A stretch of DNA of 64,000 bases from Pasteurella sp049941595 (GCA_049941595.1 JBNFNA010000005.1:124001-188000), one strand, 5' to 3'; positions 8,882 through 18,792 are shown, numbered from the stretch's first letter. Program-made: numbers and translations. Notes: generated by a model not told the origin, from the letters alone.

Positions 8882-9703
8882 TTAACGATGCCAATAAGTC
8901 TTCGCTGCTTGCATAAATTCTGCTACATATTCATTTGCAGGGTTTTGCAATAATTCTTGTGGCGTGCCTGTTTGAATAAGCTCACCAGAATTGAGGATCG
9001 CAATATAATTGCCCATTTTGATCGCTTCATCAATATCGTGAGTGATAAACACAATGCACTTATTCAAGCGTTGTTGAAGATTTAGCACCAGATCTTGTAG
9101 TTTCATTCGAATAAGGGGATCGAGTGCAGAAAAGGCTTCGTCCATTAAAATAATATCGGTATTGGCAGTTAAGGCACGAGCTAATCCGACACGTTGACGC
9201 ATTCCCCCTGAAAGCTGGGCAGGGTAGGCATTTTCATAACCTGATAATTCCACTTCGTTTAACCAATAGCGTGCTTGTTCTTGTTGTTCCGTTTTACTTA
9301 CAGCACGCACTTTTAAGCCATAAGCCACATTTTGTAGCACTGTTAAATGAGGCAATAAACCAAAATGTTGGAATACCATACTCACACGCTCTTGACGGAA
9401 AGTGCGTAATTCAGTTTGGCTTAAGGCAGTTACATTAGTTTCACACGCCCACACTTCACCACAACTCGGTTCAATTAAGCGATTGATATGGCGAACTAAG
9501 GTGGATTTTCCTGAACCAGATAAACCGATAATGCAAAAAATGCTATTGCCATTCATTTGTAAATTGATATTACGTAAGCCAATTTGGCAACCTGTTTGTT
9601 GAAAAATCTCTGTATTGGGTGCATTTTCTTTTAAAAGTGCAAGGGCTTGGTCGCAATGTTTTCCGTAGATCTTGCTAATATCTTTTAATACAATTTCTGT
9701 CAT
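8882..9703 (-). CDS. proV: Glycine betaine/proline-type ABC transporter ATPase
   Basis: 273 aa from this start. The protein opens like ProV (ISKIYGKH), with Walker A GLSGSGKST, signature LSGGMRQR, Walker B IILMDEAFSALD and H-loop FITHD. It stops soon after the nucleotide-binding domain (end KTYWHR), so it lacks the two CBS domains that E. coli ProV (about 400 aa) uses to sense ionic strength. A longer frame begins at 9763, but 9703 has GAGGA just upstream and overlaps less of proWX. It powers the fused ProWX protein encoded 16 bp upstream. The neighbouring phosphate genes are a surprising context for an osmolyte importer. Confidence 0.9.
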   Translation of the reverse strand: MTEIVLKDISKIYGKHCDQALALLKENAPNTEIFQQTGCQIGLRNINLQMNGNSIFCIIGLSGSGKSTLVRHINRLIEPSCGEVWACETNVTALSQTELRTFRQERVSMVFQHFGLLPHLTVLQNVAYGLKVRAVSKTEQQEQARYWLNEVELSGYENAYPAQLSGGMRQRVGLARALTANTDIILMDEAFSALDPLIRMKLQDLVLNLQQRLNKCIVFITHDIDEAIKMGNYIAILNSGELIQTGTPQELLQNPANEYVAEFMQAAKTYWHR

Positions 9704-9719
9704 TTTAAATTCCTCAACA

Positions 9720-11561
9720 TTACTGCTTTTGCCCACGCCCGTAAGCTTGTGTGATGCGATCAATAATAATTGCCAAGATCACAATTGCCGCACCTGCTTC
9801 AACGCCTTGACCAATGTTTAAGGTTTGAATATCTTGTAACACATATTCGCCTAAGCCTTTTGCCCCAATCATTGAGGCTAGCACGACCATTCCTAAAGAC
9901 ATCATTACCGCTTGGTTAATCCCGGCCATAATGCTCGCTTTTGCTTGTGGTAAAAGTACCCAAACCAGCAACTGCCAACGGGTGCTGCCAAATGATTGTG
10001 CTGCTTCAATGATTTGTGGATTAACTTGACGAATACCTAATGCGGTTAAGCGAATAAGTGGTGCGATGGCATAAACGACCGTGGCAAATAGGGCGGGTAC
10101 TTTTCCGATCCCAAATAGCATTAAAACAGGAATTAAGTACACAAAACTTGGCATCGTTTGAATTACGTCAAGGATAGGCTGGAGTATGCGATGTAATCTT
10201 GCATTAGATGCCATTAAAATGCCGATAGGAATACCGAGCAACGTGATAAATAATGCAGAAACAATCAGCAAGGCTAAAGTTTGCATTAGTGGAATCCATA
10301 GGCCTAACGCGCCAATTAAATAGAAACCCGCTAGGCACAGTAGAGAAAACCACCATTTTTTTGTGGCGTGCCAGCCGGTAAGTGCAATAAGAATAAGCAC
10401 TAGCCAAGCTGGTGTTGATTGTAAAACTTTCTCAACGGGGAGTAGCAAATAATCCAGTGAAATTTGGCTAATTTGGCGAAACTCAACGCCATAATTTTGC
10501 ACTGTTTTGACCAATGAGTGATTGAGAGCGTCTGCGATAGACCAAGAGGCGAAAACCGAATTTTCTTGCTTTTCATCTTGTTGTAAAAATTGTTGCAGTT
10601 TCTCTTTTGCTTGCGGTGAAACCCACTTTTGCCAAATATCAGGGTGTTGCTGTAAAAAGAAAAGTGCTTGAGTTGAGCCATTTCGTTTATTTTCTGTCAT
10701 TTCTAAAATCGCTTGATTTAAGGTGTCAGGCTCAAATTGAATATGCTTGATTAACTCAATCAGTTGAGGATATTGATTGGCAAATGCACTAGATACAGAC
10801 ATTGCTAATTGAGAACTTGGGAAGCCACTTACACAACTTGTTTGGCTATCTGAACGTAATAATTGATCCCAACAAGTGCTTTGATGAGCAGGAAATTCAA
10901 TCGGTTCCAAGTTATATTTTGCCATTAGCCCTGTGGGTTGCCAGTAATAAAAGAGAATGGGTTTGCGTTGTTCATAAGCTGAAGAAATCTCCGCATCAAG
11001 TGCCGCACCTGTGCCAGGGTGTGCATTATTAAATTGCTGGGCAAGTCCTGTATTTTTTAATAAATGTGTGTTGAATATTTCACAGGTCCAACCGGTTGGG
11101 CAATTCAAAAAACGGGCTTTATTTGGTTGTTCAGGATCTGAAAAAAGGTGAGAAAATTGGGGGAGGTCAGTGACATTTTTTAATGCTGGATGATCTTTTT
11201 TGACATAATCAGGTAAATACCAACCTTGCGTTGCACCACCTTTTAAGGTATCGCCAATCACTTGAACTTTCCCTTCATTAATGGCCTGTTCAATGATAGG
11301 TGAGCGGCCAACCCATTGTTCAGCAATGATTTGAATATCGTTTTGCGCCAGTGCGGTTTCCAATGCATTGGTTGCTCCCGGTACTATTTCAGTTTGGCAT
11401 CCATACCCCTCACGCAAGATCAGATCGAAAAGTGCGGTCGAAAATTGCCCACTTTCCCAATCTAATGCACCGAGTTTTATTGGCTTATTTGTATCGCAAG
11501 CGACAGAGTAACCACTCAAAAGCAATAAAAATGCGATACTTAAGCTTTTTAAGACTTTCAT
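9720..11561 (-). CDS. proWX: Fused substrate-binding protein and permease of a glycine betaine/proline-type ABC transporter
   Basis: 613 aa. Residues 1-21 are an export signal ending SGYSVAC; the Cys could be lipidated but the lipobox is weak. Residues 25-300 are an OpuAC/ProX-like binding domain (KLGALDWESGQF, AEQWVGRSP). A linker with one helix follows, then a permease domain from about 380 with the EAA-type loop AAQSFGSTRWQLLVWVLLP and MVVLASMIGAKGLGEY. Binding protein and permease are therefore one chain, as in OpuABC-type importers. The exact ligand (glycine betaine, proline betaine or choline) cannot be read from sequence; the aromatic cage needs a structural model. It is upstream of proV in the same operon. 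Confidence 0.88.
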   Translation of the reverse strand: MKVLKSLSIAFLLLLSGYSVACDTNKPIKLGALDWESGQFSTALFDLILREGYGCQTEIVPGATNALETALAQNDIQIIAEQWVGRSPIIEQAINEGKVQVIGDTLKGGATQGWYLPDYVKKDHPALKNVTDLPQFSHLFSDPEQPNKARFLNCPTGWTCEIFNTHLLKNTGLAQQFNNAHPGTGAALDAEISSAYEQRKPILFYYWQPTGLMAKYNLEPIEFPAHQSTCWDQLLRSDSQTSCVSGFPSSQLAMSVSSAFANQYPQLIELIKHIQFEPDTLNQAILEMTENKRNGSTQALFFLQQHPDIWQKWVSPQAKEKLQQFLQQDEKQENSVFASWSIADALNHSLVKTVQNYGVEFRQISQISLDYLLLPVEKVLQSTPAWLVLILIALTGWHATKKWWFSLLCLAGFYLIGALGLWIPLMQTLALLIVSALFITLLGIPIGILMASNARLHRILQPILDVIQTMPSFVYLIPVLMLFGIGKVPALFATVVYAIAPLIRLTALGIRQVNPQIIEAAQSFGSTRWQLLVWVLLPQAKASIMAGINQAVMMSLGMVVLASMIGAKGLGEYVLQDIQTLNIGQGVEAGAAIVILAIIIDRITQAYGRGQKQ

Positions 11562-11638
11562 ATTGATTCCTTTTTATGAATAAGTATCGCAAATTGTAAT
11601 CAAATACACTTCAGATGCAATGGATTATTCCAACTGGT

Positions 11639-12418
11639 TTAACCCATACGCCCTTTAATATAATCATCAGTACGTTGTAATCTCGGTTTATCAAAAATGG
11701 CTTTTGTTTCATCAAATTCGATAAGCTCACCTAAATACATAAATGCAGTGTAATCCGAACAACGTGCGGCTTGTTGCATATTGTGAGTGACCATTGCCAC
11801 AGTGTAGTCGTGTTTTAATTCTGAGATAAGTTCTTCGATCTTCGCTGTTGAAATCGGATCAAGTGCAGAACAAGGTTCGTCTAGTAATAACACTTCAGGC
11901 TTGATTGCAATGCCCCGAGCAATACACAAGCGTTGTTGTTGCCCGCCAGACAGGCTATCGCCACTTTGATGTAATTTATCTTTGACTTCATTCCACAATG
12001 CCGCTTTAGTCAACGCCCATTCCACCCGATCATTGAGTTCAGCTTTACTCAATTTCTCGAATAAACGAATACCAAATGCCACATTGTCATAAATAGACAT
12101 TGGGAATGGGGTCGGTTTTTGAAATACCATTCCGACTTTGGCTCGAATAAGCGAAATATCCATAGGTGAAGTTAATAAATTTTCACCATCTAATTTAATT
12201 TCACCCGTGGCGTGCTGGTTAGGATACAACTCAAAAATACGATTAAAAGAGCGCAGCAAAGTAGATTTTCCACAACCAGAAGGGCCAATAAATGCGGTCA
12301 CTTTATTTTTAGCAATACGCAAATTGATATTTTTCAAAGCGTGAAAGTCATTGTAATAAAAATTGAGGTTGTTAATTTCAAGTTTAGTATCTTCAAATTT
12401 AATAATGTGATTAAGCAT
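11639..12418 (-). CDS. pstB: Phosphate ABC transporter ATPase
   Basis: 259 aa, full length. Walker A GPSGCGKST, Q-loop MVFQKPTPFPMS (the PstB-specific form), signature LSGGQQQR, Walker B LLLDEPCSALD and H-loop MVTHNM are all present. It drives high-affinity phosphate import through PstC and PstA and takes part in signalling to PhoR. It follows pstA by 16 bp. The 77-bp gap between it and proWX holds no obvious terminator, so the transcript probably continues into proWX-proV-phoBR. Confidence 0.97.
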   Translation of the reverse strand: MLNHIIKFEDTKLEINNLNFYYNDFHALKNINLRIAKNKVTAFIGPSGCGKSTLLRSFNRIFELYPNQHATGEIKLDGENLLTSPMDISLIRAKVGMVFQKPTPFPMSIYDNVAFGIRLFEKLSKAELNDRVEWALTKAALWNEVKDKLHQSGDSLSGGQQQRLCIARGIAIKPEVLLLDEPCSALDPISTAKIEELISELKHDYTVAMVTHNMQQAARCSDYTAFMYLGELIEFDETKAIFDKPRLQRTDDYIKGRMG

Positions 12419-12434
12419 TATTTATCTCCACGAG

Positions 12435-13277
12435 TTATCGAGTTTTTTGTGTAAAGAAAACACGAGCAAAAATATTGAGTAATAAAACAAATAGCGTAAT
12501 TAACGTCGCACCTGCCCAAGCTAGTTCGTTCCAATCTTGGAAAGGACTTGCAGCAAATTGATAGATAACAACAGGAATATTTGCCATTGGGCCATTCATA
12601 TCAAATGAGGTGAATTGATTTGATAATGCAGTAAATAAGAGCGGTGCAGTTTCACCAGAAATTCGGGCAATGGAAAGTAATACACCGGTGAGAATCCCTG
12701 AACGTGCAGCACGATAACAAATCATTGTAATCACACGCCATTGCGGGCAACCTAAAGATGCCGCCGCTTCACGCAAGTTATTCGGAACAAGATTGAGCAT
12801 ATTGTCAGTGGTGCGTACAACAACGGGAATAATGATCATCGCTAAGGCAAATGAACCCGCCCAACCGGAATAATGTTTCACTTGTGACACATAAATCGCA
12901 TAGATAAATAAGCCAATGACAATGGAAGGTGCAGAAAGTAGTACGTCATTGAGAAACCTTGTCACTTTTGCTAATTTGCTGTATCGCCCATATTCCGCTA
13001 AATAAGTCCCTGCTAAAACGCCGACCGGCGCACCGATTAATGTACTCACCGCAATGATCATTGTTGAACCAATAATGGCATTTAATAGACCTCCTGATTC
13101 ATTCGGCGCTGGGGTTGCTTGTAAAAATAATTGGATTGAGAGTGCAGGAATACCCTTAGTAATCAAGGTAAAGAGAATCCAACATAGCCAAAATAATCCG
13201 AAACCGACAGCCAAAAATGACAGCGTCAGCATAAATTTATTTTTGAGCTTGCGACAATGAAAATGTGTTTTACTCAT
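12435..13277 (-). CDS. pstA: Phosphate ABC transporter permease PstA
   Basis: 280 aa with six membrane helices. The binding-protein-dependent permease loop is at LREAAASLGCPQWRVI near residue 170. The start ATG overlaps the last base of the pstC stop codon (TAATG), so translation is coupled. It forms the membrane channel with PstC. Confidence 0.95.
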   Translation of the reverse strand: MSKTHFHCRKLKNKFMLTLSFLAVGFGLFWLCWILFTLITKGIPALSIQLFLQATPAPNESGGLLNAIIGSTMIIAVSTLIGAPVGVLAGTYLAEYGRYSKLAKVTRFLNDVLLSAPSIVIGLFIYAIYVSQVKHYSGWAGSFALAMIIIPVVVRTTDNMLNLVPNNLREAAASLGCPQWRVITMICYRAARSGILTGVLLSIARISGETAPLLFTALSNQFTSFDMNGPMANIPVVIYQFAASPFQDWNELAWAGATLITLFVLLLNIFARVFFTQKTR

Positions 13278-14242
13278 TAGCGGCGTCCTTCTTTTTTCTC
13301 AATACGCATAATCAATAAGCGAGAAAGGGATAACACAACGGTTGTAATTAAAAATAAGATTAACCCTAATTCCATTAACGAGGCTTTTTGCAAACCGCTG
13401 GCTTCGTTGAACTCGTTCGCAATAGACGAAGCAATAGAGGTCGAGGGTGAAAATAAAGATTCAGGTAAATTGAATGCATTACCAATAACAAATGTAACCG
13501 CCATTGTTTCACCCAACGCACGCCCAAGCCCGAGCATAATGCCGCCGACAACCCCCGTTTTGGTATAAGGTAAAACCACTTTCCACATCACTTCCCAAGT
13601 GGTCGCCCCTAATCCATAGGCCGATTCTTTTAAAATAGCAGGCACGATGGAGAATACATCACGCATCACTGAGGCAATAAACGGAATAATCATAATGGCA
13701 AGCACTAAGCCAGCGGTGAATAAACCGATACCAAATGGCGCACCTGAGAAAACATAATGAAGTACCGGAAGATCGCCAAACCAATCAATCAAATTGGGTT
13801 GAATATGTTCTTGAAAGAGCGGGACAAAAATAAACAATCCCCACATACCATAGATAATAGAAGGAATCGCAGCCAACATTTCAATCGCGGTGCCGATTGG
13901 GCGTCTTAGCCATTCGGGTGCAAGCTCAGTAAGGAAAATTGCAATGCCGAATGAAATTGGTACAGCAATGAGCAACGCCAATAATGACGTAATCAACGTA
14001 CCAATAATCGGAATTAATGCACCGTAACTGTCTTGAACTGGATTCCAATCACTCATCCAAAGAAATGAAACGCCAAATTGACGAATTGAATCCCAACTTC
14101 CCACGACTAACGAAACCATCACAGCAGCTAATAAAAGAAATACCAAGACCGCAAAAAAACGCGTGATATTCTTAAACAAAAGCTCGATGAAATGATGATT
14201 GAACTTATTCAATTCTGTTTGTGTTTTATGATCGAGTGACAT
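13277..14242 (-). CDS. pstC: Phosphate ABC transporter permease PstC
   Basis: 321 aa with six membrane helices and the EAA loop LKESAYGLGATTWEVM. It contains the PstC pattern AIPSIIYGMWGLF. A GTG at 14248 would add two residues, but the ATG at 14242 has AAGGTG at the right distance. It lies 58 bp after pstS, as in other pst operons. Unlike PstA, it carries a longer cytoplasmic N-terminus of about 30 residues. Confidence 0.95.
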   Translation of the reverse strand: MSLDHKTQTELNKFNHHFIELLFKNITRFFAVLVFLLLAAVMVSLVVGSWDSIRQFGVSFLWMSDWNPVQDSYGALIPIIGTLITSLLALLIAVPISFGIAIFLTELAPEWLRRPIGTAIEMLAAIPSIIYGMWGLFIFVPLFQEHIQPNLIDWFGDLPVLHYVFSGAPFGIGLFTAGLVLAIMIIPFIASVMRDVFSIVPAILKESAYGLGATTWEVMWKVVLPYTKTGVVGGIMLGLGRALGETMAVTFVIGNAFNLPESLFSPSTSIASSIANEFNEASGLQKASLMELGLILFLITTVVLSLSRLLIMRIEKKEGRR

Positions 14243-14300
14243 AATCACCTTCTTGTATTATGAGAATAAAGAGGGCAGAACGTTGGCTGCCCTGAATTGC

Positions 14301-15335
14301 TTATTGCCAAATAGATTGTCCATTATTGGCTTTTACATCTGTTTTCCATTGTTGTTGAATTTTATTGATCACGTCATCTGGCAATGGCACATAATTTAAT
14401 TCGGTAGCCGCTTGTTTGCCTTGTTTGAACGCCCAATCAAAGAAATCAAAGACGGATTTAGTTTGTTCTGGCTTATCTGCATTTTTATGAAGGAGAATGA
14501 AACTTGCAGCAGTCACCGGCCAAGATTTTTCCCCGGCTTCATCTGTTAAAATTACGCCCATTCCGACCGCACTTTGCCAGTCCGCATTTGCGGCAGCCGC
14601 CATAAAGCTTTCATTCGATGGTTGTACAAATTGACCTGATTTATTTTGTAATGATGTCCAAGCTAAGTGATTTTGTTTGGCGTAAGCGTATTCCACATAG
14701 CCGATAGAATATTTAATTTTGCTCACATAAGCTGCAACACCCTCATTACCTTTGCCGCCTTGTCCTGTTGGCCATTTCACTGATTTACCTTGTCCAACTT
14801 TTTCTTTCCATTCGTGAGAAACTTTTGAGAGATAATTTGTCCAACCAAAAGTTGTTCCTGAACCATCAGAACGGTGTACAACAATGATGGTTTTATCCGG
14901 TAGGTTTAGCCCGCTATTGAGTGAGGCAATCGCGGGGTCATTCCATTTTTGGATTTTTCCGAGGAAAATATTGGCGAGAACTTCGCCTGAGAGTTTGAGT
15001 TCGCCTGCTTTTATTTCAGGTAAATTGATGACAGGTACTGTGCCACCAATAATAGCTGGGAATTGAAGTAGTTGATGTTGTTCTAGCAGTTCTGCTTTCA
15101 TTGGATCATCCGATGCACCGAAATCAATGGTTTTTGCGATAATTTGTTGTTGACCGCCACCAGATCCAATGGATTGATAATTTACTTTATTGCCAGTTTG
15201 TTTTTCATACATTGATGCCCACTTGGCATAGATTGGATAAGGAAAAGAAGCTCCCGCACCGGTGATCGTTTCGGCGTGAGCTGTGAATGTGAATGCACCT
15301 AAAAGAAAAGAGAGAAACACTGCACGTTTAGTCAT
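14301..15335 (-). CDS. pstS: Periplasmic phosphate-binding protein
   Basis: 344 aa. Residues 1-21 are a signal peptide ending in AHA. The mature start ETITGAGASFPYPIY is diagnostic of PstS, as are the phosphate-contact segments IGSGGGQQQII and HRSDGSGTTF. It delivers phosphate to PstCAB. It is the first gene of the operon, 50-90 bp downstream of the Pho box. It contains one uptake signal in reverse (near 14567). Confidence 0.97.
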   Translation of the reverse strand: MTKRAVFLSFLLGAFTFTAHAETITGAGASFPYPIYAKWASMYEKQTGNKVNYQSIGSGGGQQQIIAKTIDFGASDDPMKAELLEQHQLLQFPAIIGGTVPVINLPEIKAGELKLSGEVLANIFLGKIQKWNDPAIASLNSGLNLPDKTIIVVHRSDGSGTTFGWTNYLSKVSHEWKEKVGQGKSVKWPTGQGGKGNEGVAAYVSKIKYSIGYVEYAYAKQNHLAWTSLQNKSGQFVQPSNESFMAAAANADWQSAVGMGVILTDEAGEKSWPVTAASFILLHKNADKPEQTKSVFDFFDWAFKQGKQAATELNYVPLPDDVINKIQQQWKTDVKANNGQSIWQ

Positions 15336-15387
15336 AAATCTTACTCCTTGAGTTTATTTTCAATCACTACCTTTTGGTAGCGAGAGC

Positions 15388-15422
15388 TATTGTAGGAAGG
15401 AAATATGACAGTTTTATGACAG
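15388..15422 (-). promoter_or_regulatory. Pho-box promoter of the pst operon
   Basis: On the minus strand, CTGTCATAAAACTGTCAT (15422 down to 15405) consists of two 7-bp CTGTCAT repeats separated by AAAA and matches the PhoB consensus almost exactly. A TACAAT -10 element lies about 10 bp downstream (near 15389-15394), the usual distance when PhoB replaces a -35 element. This makes phoB self-activated if the operon is read through to phoBR. Confidence 0.92.
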
Positions 15423-15603
15423 TTTAAAGGCAAAATTAAGAAACAAAGTGCGGTCTTTTTTACAAAGGTTTTGTGAAATATCTCGTGGTAATGGGAATAT
15501 TTTGGGCGAATTCATCAGCAAATAATTTTTTCTACAAAATCCCCCTTGAAACTTGTGTATAATGCCCCATATTCAACAGACGATTAAATTGCAAAGAAGT
15601 TTT

Positions 15604-16233
15604 ATGGGAAAGAAAAAACGTTCAGCGAGCTCTTCTCGCTGGTTAAACGAACATTTTAAAGATCCGTTTGTACAAAAAGCACACAAACAAAAATTGCGTT
15701 CTCGTGCTTATTTCAAATTGGATGAAATTCAACAAACCGACCGTTTATTTAAACCAGGAATGACAGTAGTTGATTTAGGTGCAGCTCCGGGTGGTTGGTC
15801 ACAATATGTGGTGAGCCAAATCGGCGGTAAAGGTCGTGTGATTGCTTGTGATATTTTAGAAATGGATCCTATTGTTGGGGTCGATTTTTTACAAGGCGAT
15901 TTCCGTGATGAAAATGTCTTATCTGCACTATTAGAGCGTGTAGGTGAAGGCAAAGTTGATGTGGTAATGTCAGATATGGCACCAAATTTCAGTGGTATGC
16001 CATCAGTGGATATTCCACGTGCAATGTATTTAGTTGAGCTGGCTTTAGATATGTGCAAACAAGTGCTTGCAACTAAAGGCAGTTTTGTTGTGAAAGTATT
16101 TCAGGGTGAAGGTTTTGATGAATACTTAAGAGAAATTCGTTCTCTCTTTAGTGTTGTAAAAGTTCGTAAGCCTGAAGCCTCAAGAGACCGTTCTCGTGAG
16201 GTGTATATTGTTGCGACAGGTTACAAAAATTAA
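15604..16233 (+). CDS. rlmE: 23S rRNA 2'-O-ribose U2552 methyltransferase
   Basis: 209 aa, the same length as E. coli RlmE (FtsJ/RrmJ). Start chosen at 15604 (MGKKKRSASSSRWL) because it aligns with the family; the frame is open from 15553 without a better start. The SAM-binding loop VVDLGAAPGGWSQY is intact. The K-D-K-E catalytic tetrad is visible: Lys in AYFKLDE, Asp in VVMSDMAP, Lys in FVVKVFQG and Glu in SREVYIV. It methylates the assembled 50S subunit. It precedes ftsH as in E. coli and Haemophilus. Confidence 0.97.
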   Translation: MGKKKRSASSSRWLNEHFKDPFVQKAHKQKLRSRAYFKLDEIQQTDRLFKPGMTVVDLGAAPGGWSQYVVSQIGGKGRVIACDILEMDPIVGVDFLQGDFRDENVLSALLERVGEGKVDVVMSDMAPNFSGMPSVDIPRAMYLVELALDMCKQVLATKGSFVVKVFQGEGFDEYLREIRSLFSVVKVRKPEASRDRSREVYIVATGYKN

Positions 16234-16359
16234 TTTGGGGATATCTCTGGTTGATATTTGCACAAGTATTGACTATTAATACGATAATTTCCAATTTTAT
16301 AATAAATATAGTAATCTTTCGTAACAAATTATTAACGTTAGCAAAAAAGAGGTCAAACC

Positions 16360-18288
16360 TTGAACGATATGGTAAAAAATTTAGTCCTTTGGATTGTGGT
16401 AGCAGTGGTAATGATGACCGCATACCAAGGCTTTAACTCTGCTTCGTCAGGCAATACCACTGACTATACAACCTTCATTTCGGATGTTGGCAATGATCAG
16501 GTTCGCCAAGCTCGTTTTGATTACAATGAAATTTATGTAACTAAAACAGATGGTTCAAAATACACCACTGTAATGCCATTAGATGACGACAATTTATTAA
16601 ATGATCTGTTAAATAAAAAAGTAAAAATTGAAGGTACACCACCAGAAAAACGTGGTTTTTTCTCACAGATCTTAATCTCTTGGTTCCCAATGATCTTGTT
16701 AATTGGCGTATGGTTATTCTTTATGCGTCAGATGCAAGGTGGCGGTAACAAAGCGATGAGCTTTGGTAAAAGCCGTGCGCGTATGATGACACAAGAACAG
16801 ATTAAAACAACTTTTGCTGATGTCGCAGGCTGTGATGAAGCAAAAGAAGAAGTAGGTGAAATTGTCGATTTCTTACGTGACCCAGGTAAATTCCAAAAAT
16901 TAGGCGGTAAAATTCCTAAAGGTATTTTAATGGTCGGTCCTCCTGGTACCGGTAAAACATTACTTGCAAAAGCGATTGCAGGTGAAGCAAAAGTTCCATT
17001 CTTTACGATTTCAGGTTCTGACTTCGTGGAAATGTTCGTGGGGGTGGGCGCTTCACGTGTACGTGATATGTTCGAACAAGCGAAGAAAAATGCACCTTGC
17101 TTAATCTTTATCGATGAGATTGATGCAGTCGGTCGCCAACGTGGTGCTGGTTTAGGTGGAGGACACGATGAACGTGAACAAACCCTAAACCAAATGCTTG
17201 TGGAAATGGATGGCTTTGAAGGCAATGAAGGCGTTATCGTTATTGCTGCAACTAACCGCCCTGATGTGCTTGACCCAGCATTAACCCGTCCTGGTCGTTT
17301 TGACCGCCAAGTGGTGGTGGGTTTACCAGATGTACGTGGTCGTGAGCAGATCTTAAAAGTGCATATGCGTAAAGTACCAATCGCACCAGATGTTGATCCA
17401 ATGACATTAGCACGTGGTACACCAGGTTATTCAGGTGCAGACTTAGCGAACTTAGTGAATGAAGCTGCGTTATTTGCGGCACGTACTAACAAACGCTTAG
17501 TAACAATGCTTGAGTTTGAAAAAGCGAAAGACAAAATCAATATGGGGCCAGAGCGTCGCACAATGATTATGACGGAGAAACAAAAAGAATCTACCGCATA
17601 TCACGAAGCGGGTCACGCAATCGTAGGTTATATTGTGCCAGAGCACGATCCAGTACATAAAGTCACTATTATTCCTCGTGGACGCGCATTAGGTGTGACA
17701 TTCTTCTTACCAGAAGGTGATCAAGTTAGCATCAGCCAAAAACAACTAGAAAGTAAACTTTCTACCCTTTATGCAGGCCGTTTAGCTGAAGATTTGATCT
17801 ATGGTGAAGAAAATATCTCAACGGGTGCATCAAACGATATTAAAGTTGCGACCAATATCGCGCGCAATATGGTGACCCAATGGGGCTTCTCTGACAAACT
17901 AGGACCAATTCTTTATTCAGAAGATGATGGCGAAGTGTTCTTAGGTCGCTCAATGGCGAAAGCAAAACATATGTCTGATGAAACGGCGCACCTTATTGAT
18001 GAAGAAGTGCGTGCAATCGTGACACGTAACTATGAGCGCGCAAGACAGATTTTGATTGATAATATGGATATTTTACACGCAATGAAAGATGCTTTAGTGA
18101 AATATGAAACCATTGAAGAAGAGCAAATCGAGCAGTTGATGAAACGTCAGCCAGTAACGCCACCTTCAGGTTGGGATGATTCTGATAAGAAAGATCACAA
18201 TCAACCAACACAATCAAATGATGACAACGCAGAAAGTGCGGTCGAAAATGACTTAAATTCTGAAGAAGGTAGTTTTTCTGAAAAATAA
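16360..18288 (+). CDS. ftsH: ATP-dependent membrane zinc protease
   Basis: 642 aa. Two N-terminal membrane helices (residues 5-25 and 100-120) flank a small periplasmic domain. The AAA domain has Walker A GPPGTGKT, Walker B FIDEIDAVG and the SRH region TNRPDVLDPA. The zinc site is HEAGH, with the third ligand Asp expected in GASNDIKVAT. It degrades LpxC, sigma-32 and unassembled membrane proteins. A TTG at 16360 is placed correctly after AGAGG; the ATG at 16369 aligns better with E. coli but is 16 bp from that site. An uptake signal lies inside the 3' end (near 18235). Confidence 0.97.
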   Translation: MNDMVKNLVLWIVVAVVMMTAYQGFNSASSGNTTDYTTFISDVGNDQVRQARFDYNEIYVTKTDGSKYTTVMPLDDDNLLNDLLNKKVKIEGTPPEKRGFFSQILISWFPMILLIGVWLFFMRQMQGGGNKAMSFGKSRARMMTQEQIKTTFADVAGCDEAKEEVGEIVDFLRDPGKFQKLGGKIPKGILMVGPPGTGKTLLAKAIAGEAKVPFFTISGSDFVEMFVGVGASRVRDMFEQAKKNAPCLIFIDEIDAVGRQRGAGLGGGHDEREQTLNQMLVEMDGFEGNEGVIVIAATNRPDVLDPALTRPGRFDRQVVVGLPDVRGREQILKVHMRKVPIAPDVDPMTLARGTPGYSGADLANLVNEAALFAARTNKRLVTMLEFEKAKDKINMGPERRTMIMTEKQKESTAYHEAGHAIVGYIVPEHDPVHKVTIIPRGRALGVTFFLPEGDQVSISQKQLESKLSTLYAGRLAEDLIYGEENISTGASNDIKVATNIARNMVTQWGFSDKLGPILYSEDDGEVFLGRSMAKAKHMSDETAHLIDEEVRAIVTRNYERARQILIDNMDILHAMKDALVKYETIEEEQIEQLMKRQPVTPPSGWDDSDKKDHNQPTQSNDDNAESAVENDLNSEEGSFSEK

Positions 18289-18321
18289 TTTTAGGTAAGA
18301 GGAACCTCTTTTTAAAGAAAT

Positions 18322-18360
18322 AAAAGCGTTCTTGTAAATAAAGCAAGAGCGCTTTTTTTT
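18322..18360 (+). terminator. Terminator of ftsH
   Basis: AAAGCGTTCTTG pairs with CAAGAGCGCTTT (one G-T pair) and is followed by eight T. It isolates ftsH from the adhesin gene and, with the next gene in most Haemophilus being folP, marks the left edge of the inserted adhesin locus. Confidence 0.88.
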
Positions 18361-18792
18361 ATCTCTATTTTTTTATATCTTTTTGCTAAATCGATTTTTC
18401 TTTATGTTTATATTAGCGCAGTCGTGATTTCTGCTTTTTTATTTAGTACTTATTTTGTTTTTGTGATGCTTTTATATTCCAATTTGGAATATAAATAATT
18501 GTGTATTAAGTGCTTTATCGATTAGTTTAACCTCTTTATTTTAGTGTAAATTTTTTATTTTTATACATTTTAACTTAAATATTTGTGTTTAATGATCAAT
18601 AAATGTATATTTAGCGAACTGTGGTCTGTGTTTTAATCTTTATGACCTGGTTTATGGTTGAGTATTTCTTATATTTTATTTTGTTATAAAAAGCGTTTGC
18701 TGTTGACGAAATTAAATAGGATACGCGATCCAAATTGACTTTGTGAGTGAAGCTTTATTACTTGATAACCGAACTATAAGGAGCAGCGGTTT
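18361..18792 (+). other. Long AT-rich upstream region of the adhesin gene
   Basis: About 430 bp without a credible ORF. It is very AT-rich with several T runs but no simple repeat long enough to suggest slipped-strand phase variation. Candidate -35 elements are TTGACG near 18703 and TTGACT near 18735, but neither has a convincing -10 at 17 bp. The Shine-Dalgarno sequence AAGGAG lies at about 18778-18783 before the adhesin ATG at 18793. A long regulated leader is common upstream of surface adhesins. Confidence 0.4.

Noticed and set aside
16728..17225. Long minus-strand frame inside ftsH
   Set aside because: It is a shadow of conserved ftsH codons, has a low-complexity composition and no ribosome site.
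18361..18792. Phase-variation repeat tract upstream of the adhesin
   Set aside because: T-rich stretches exist but no tandem repeat of two or more bases and no homopolymer long enough to be convincing.
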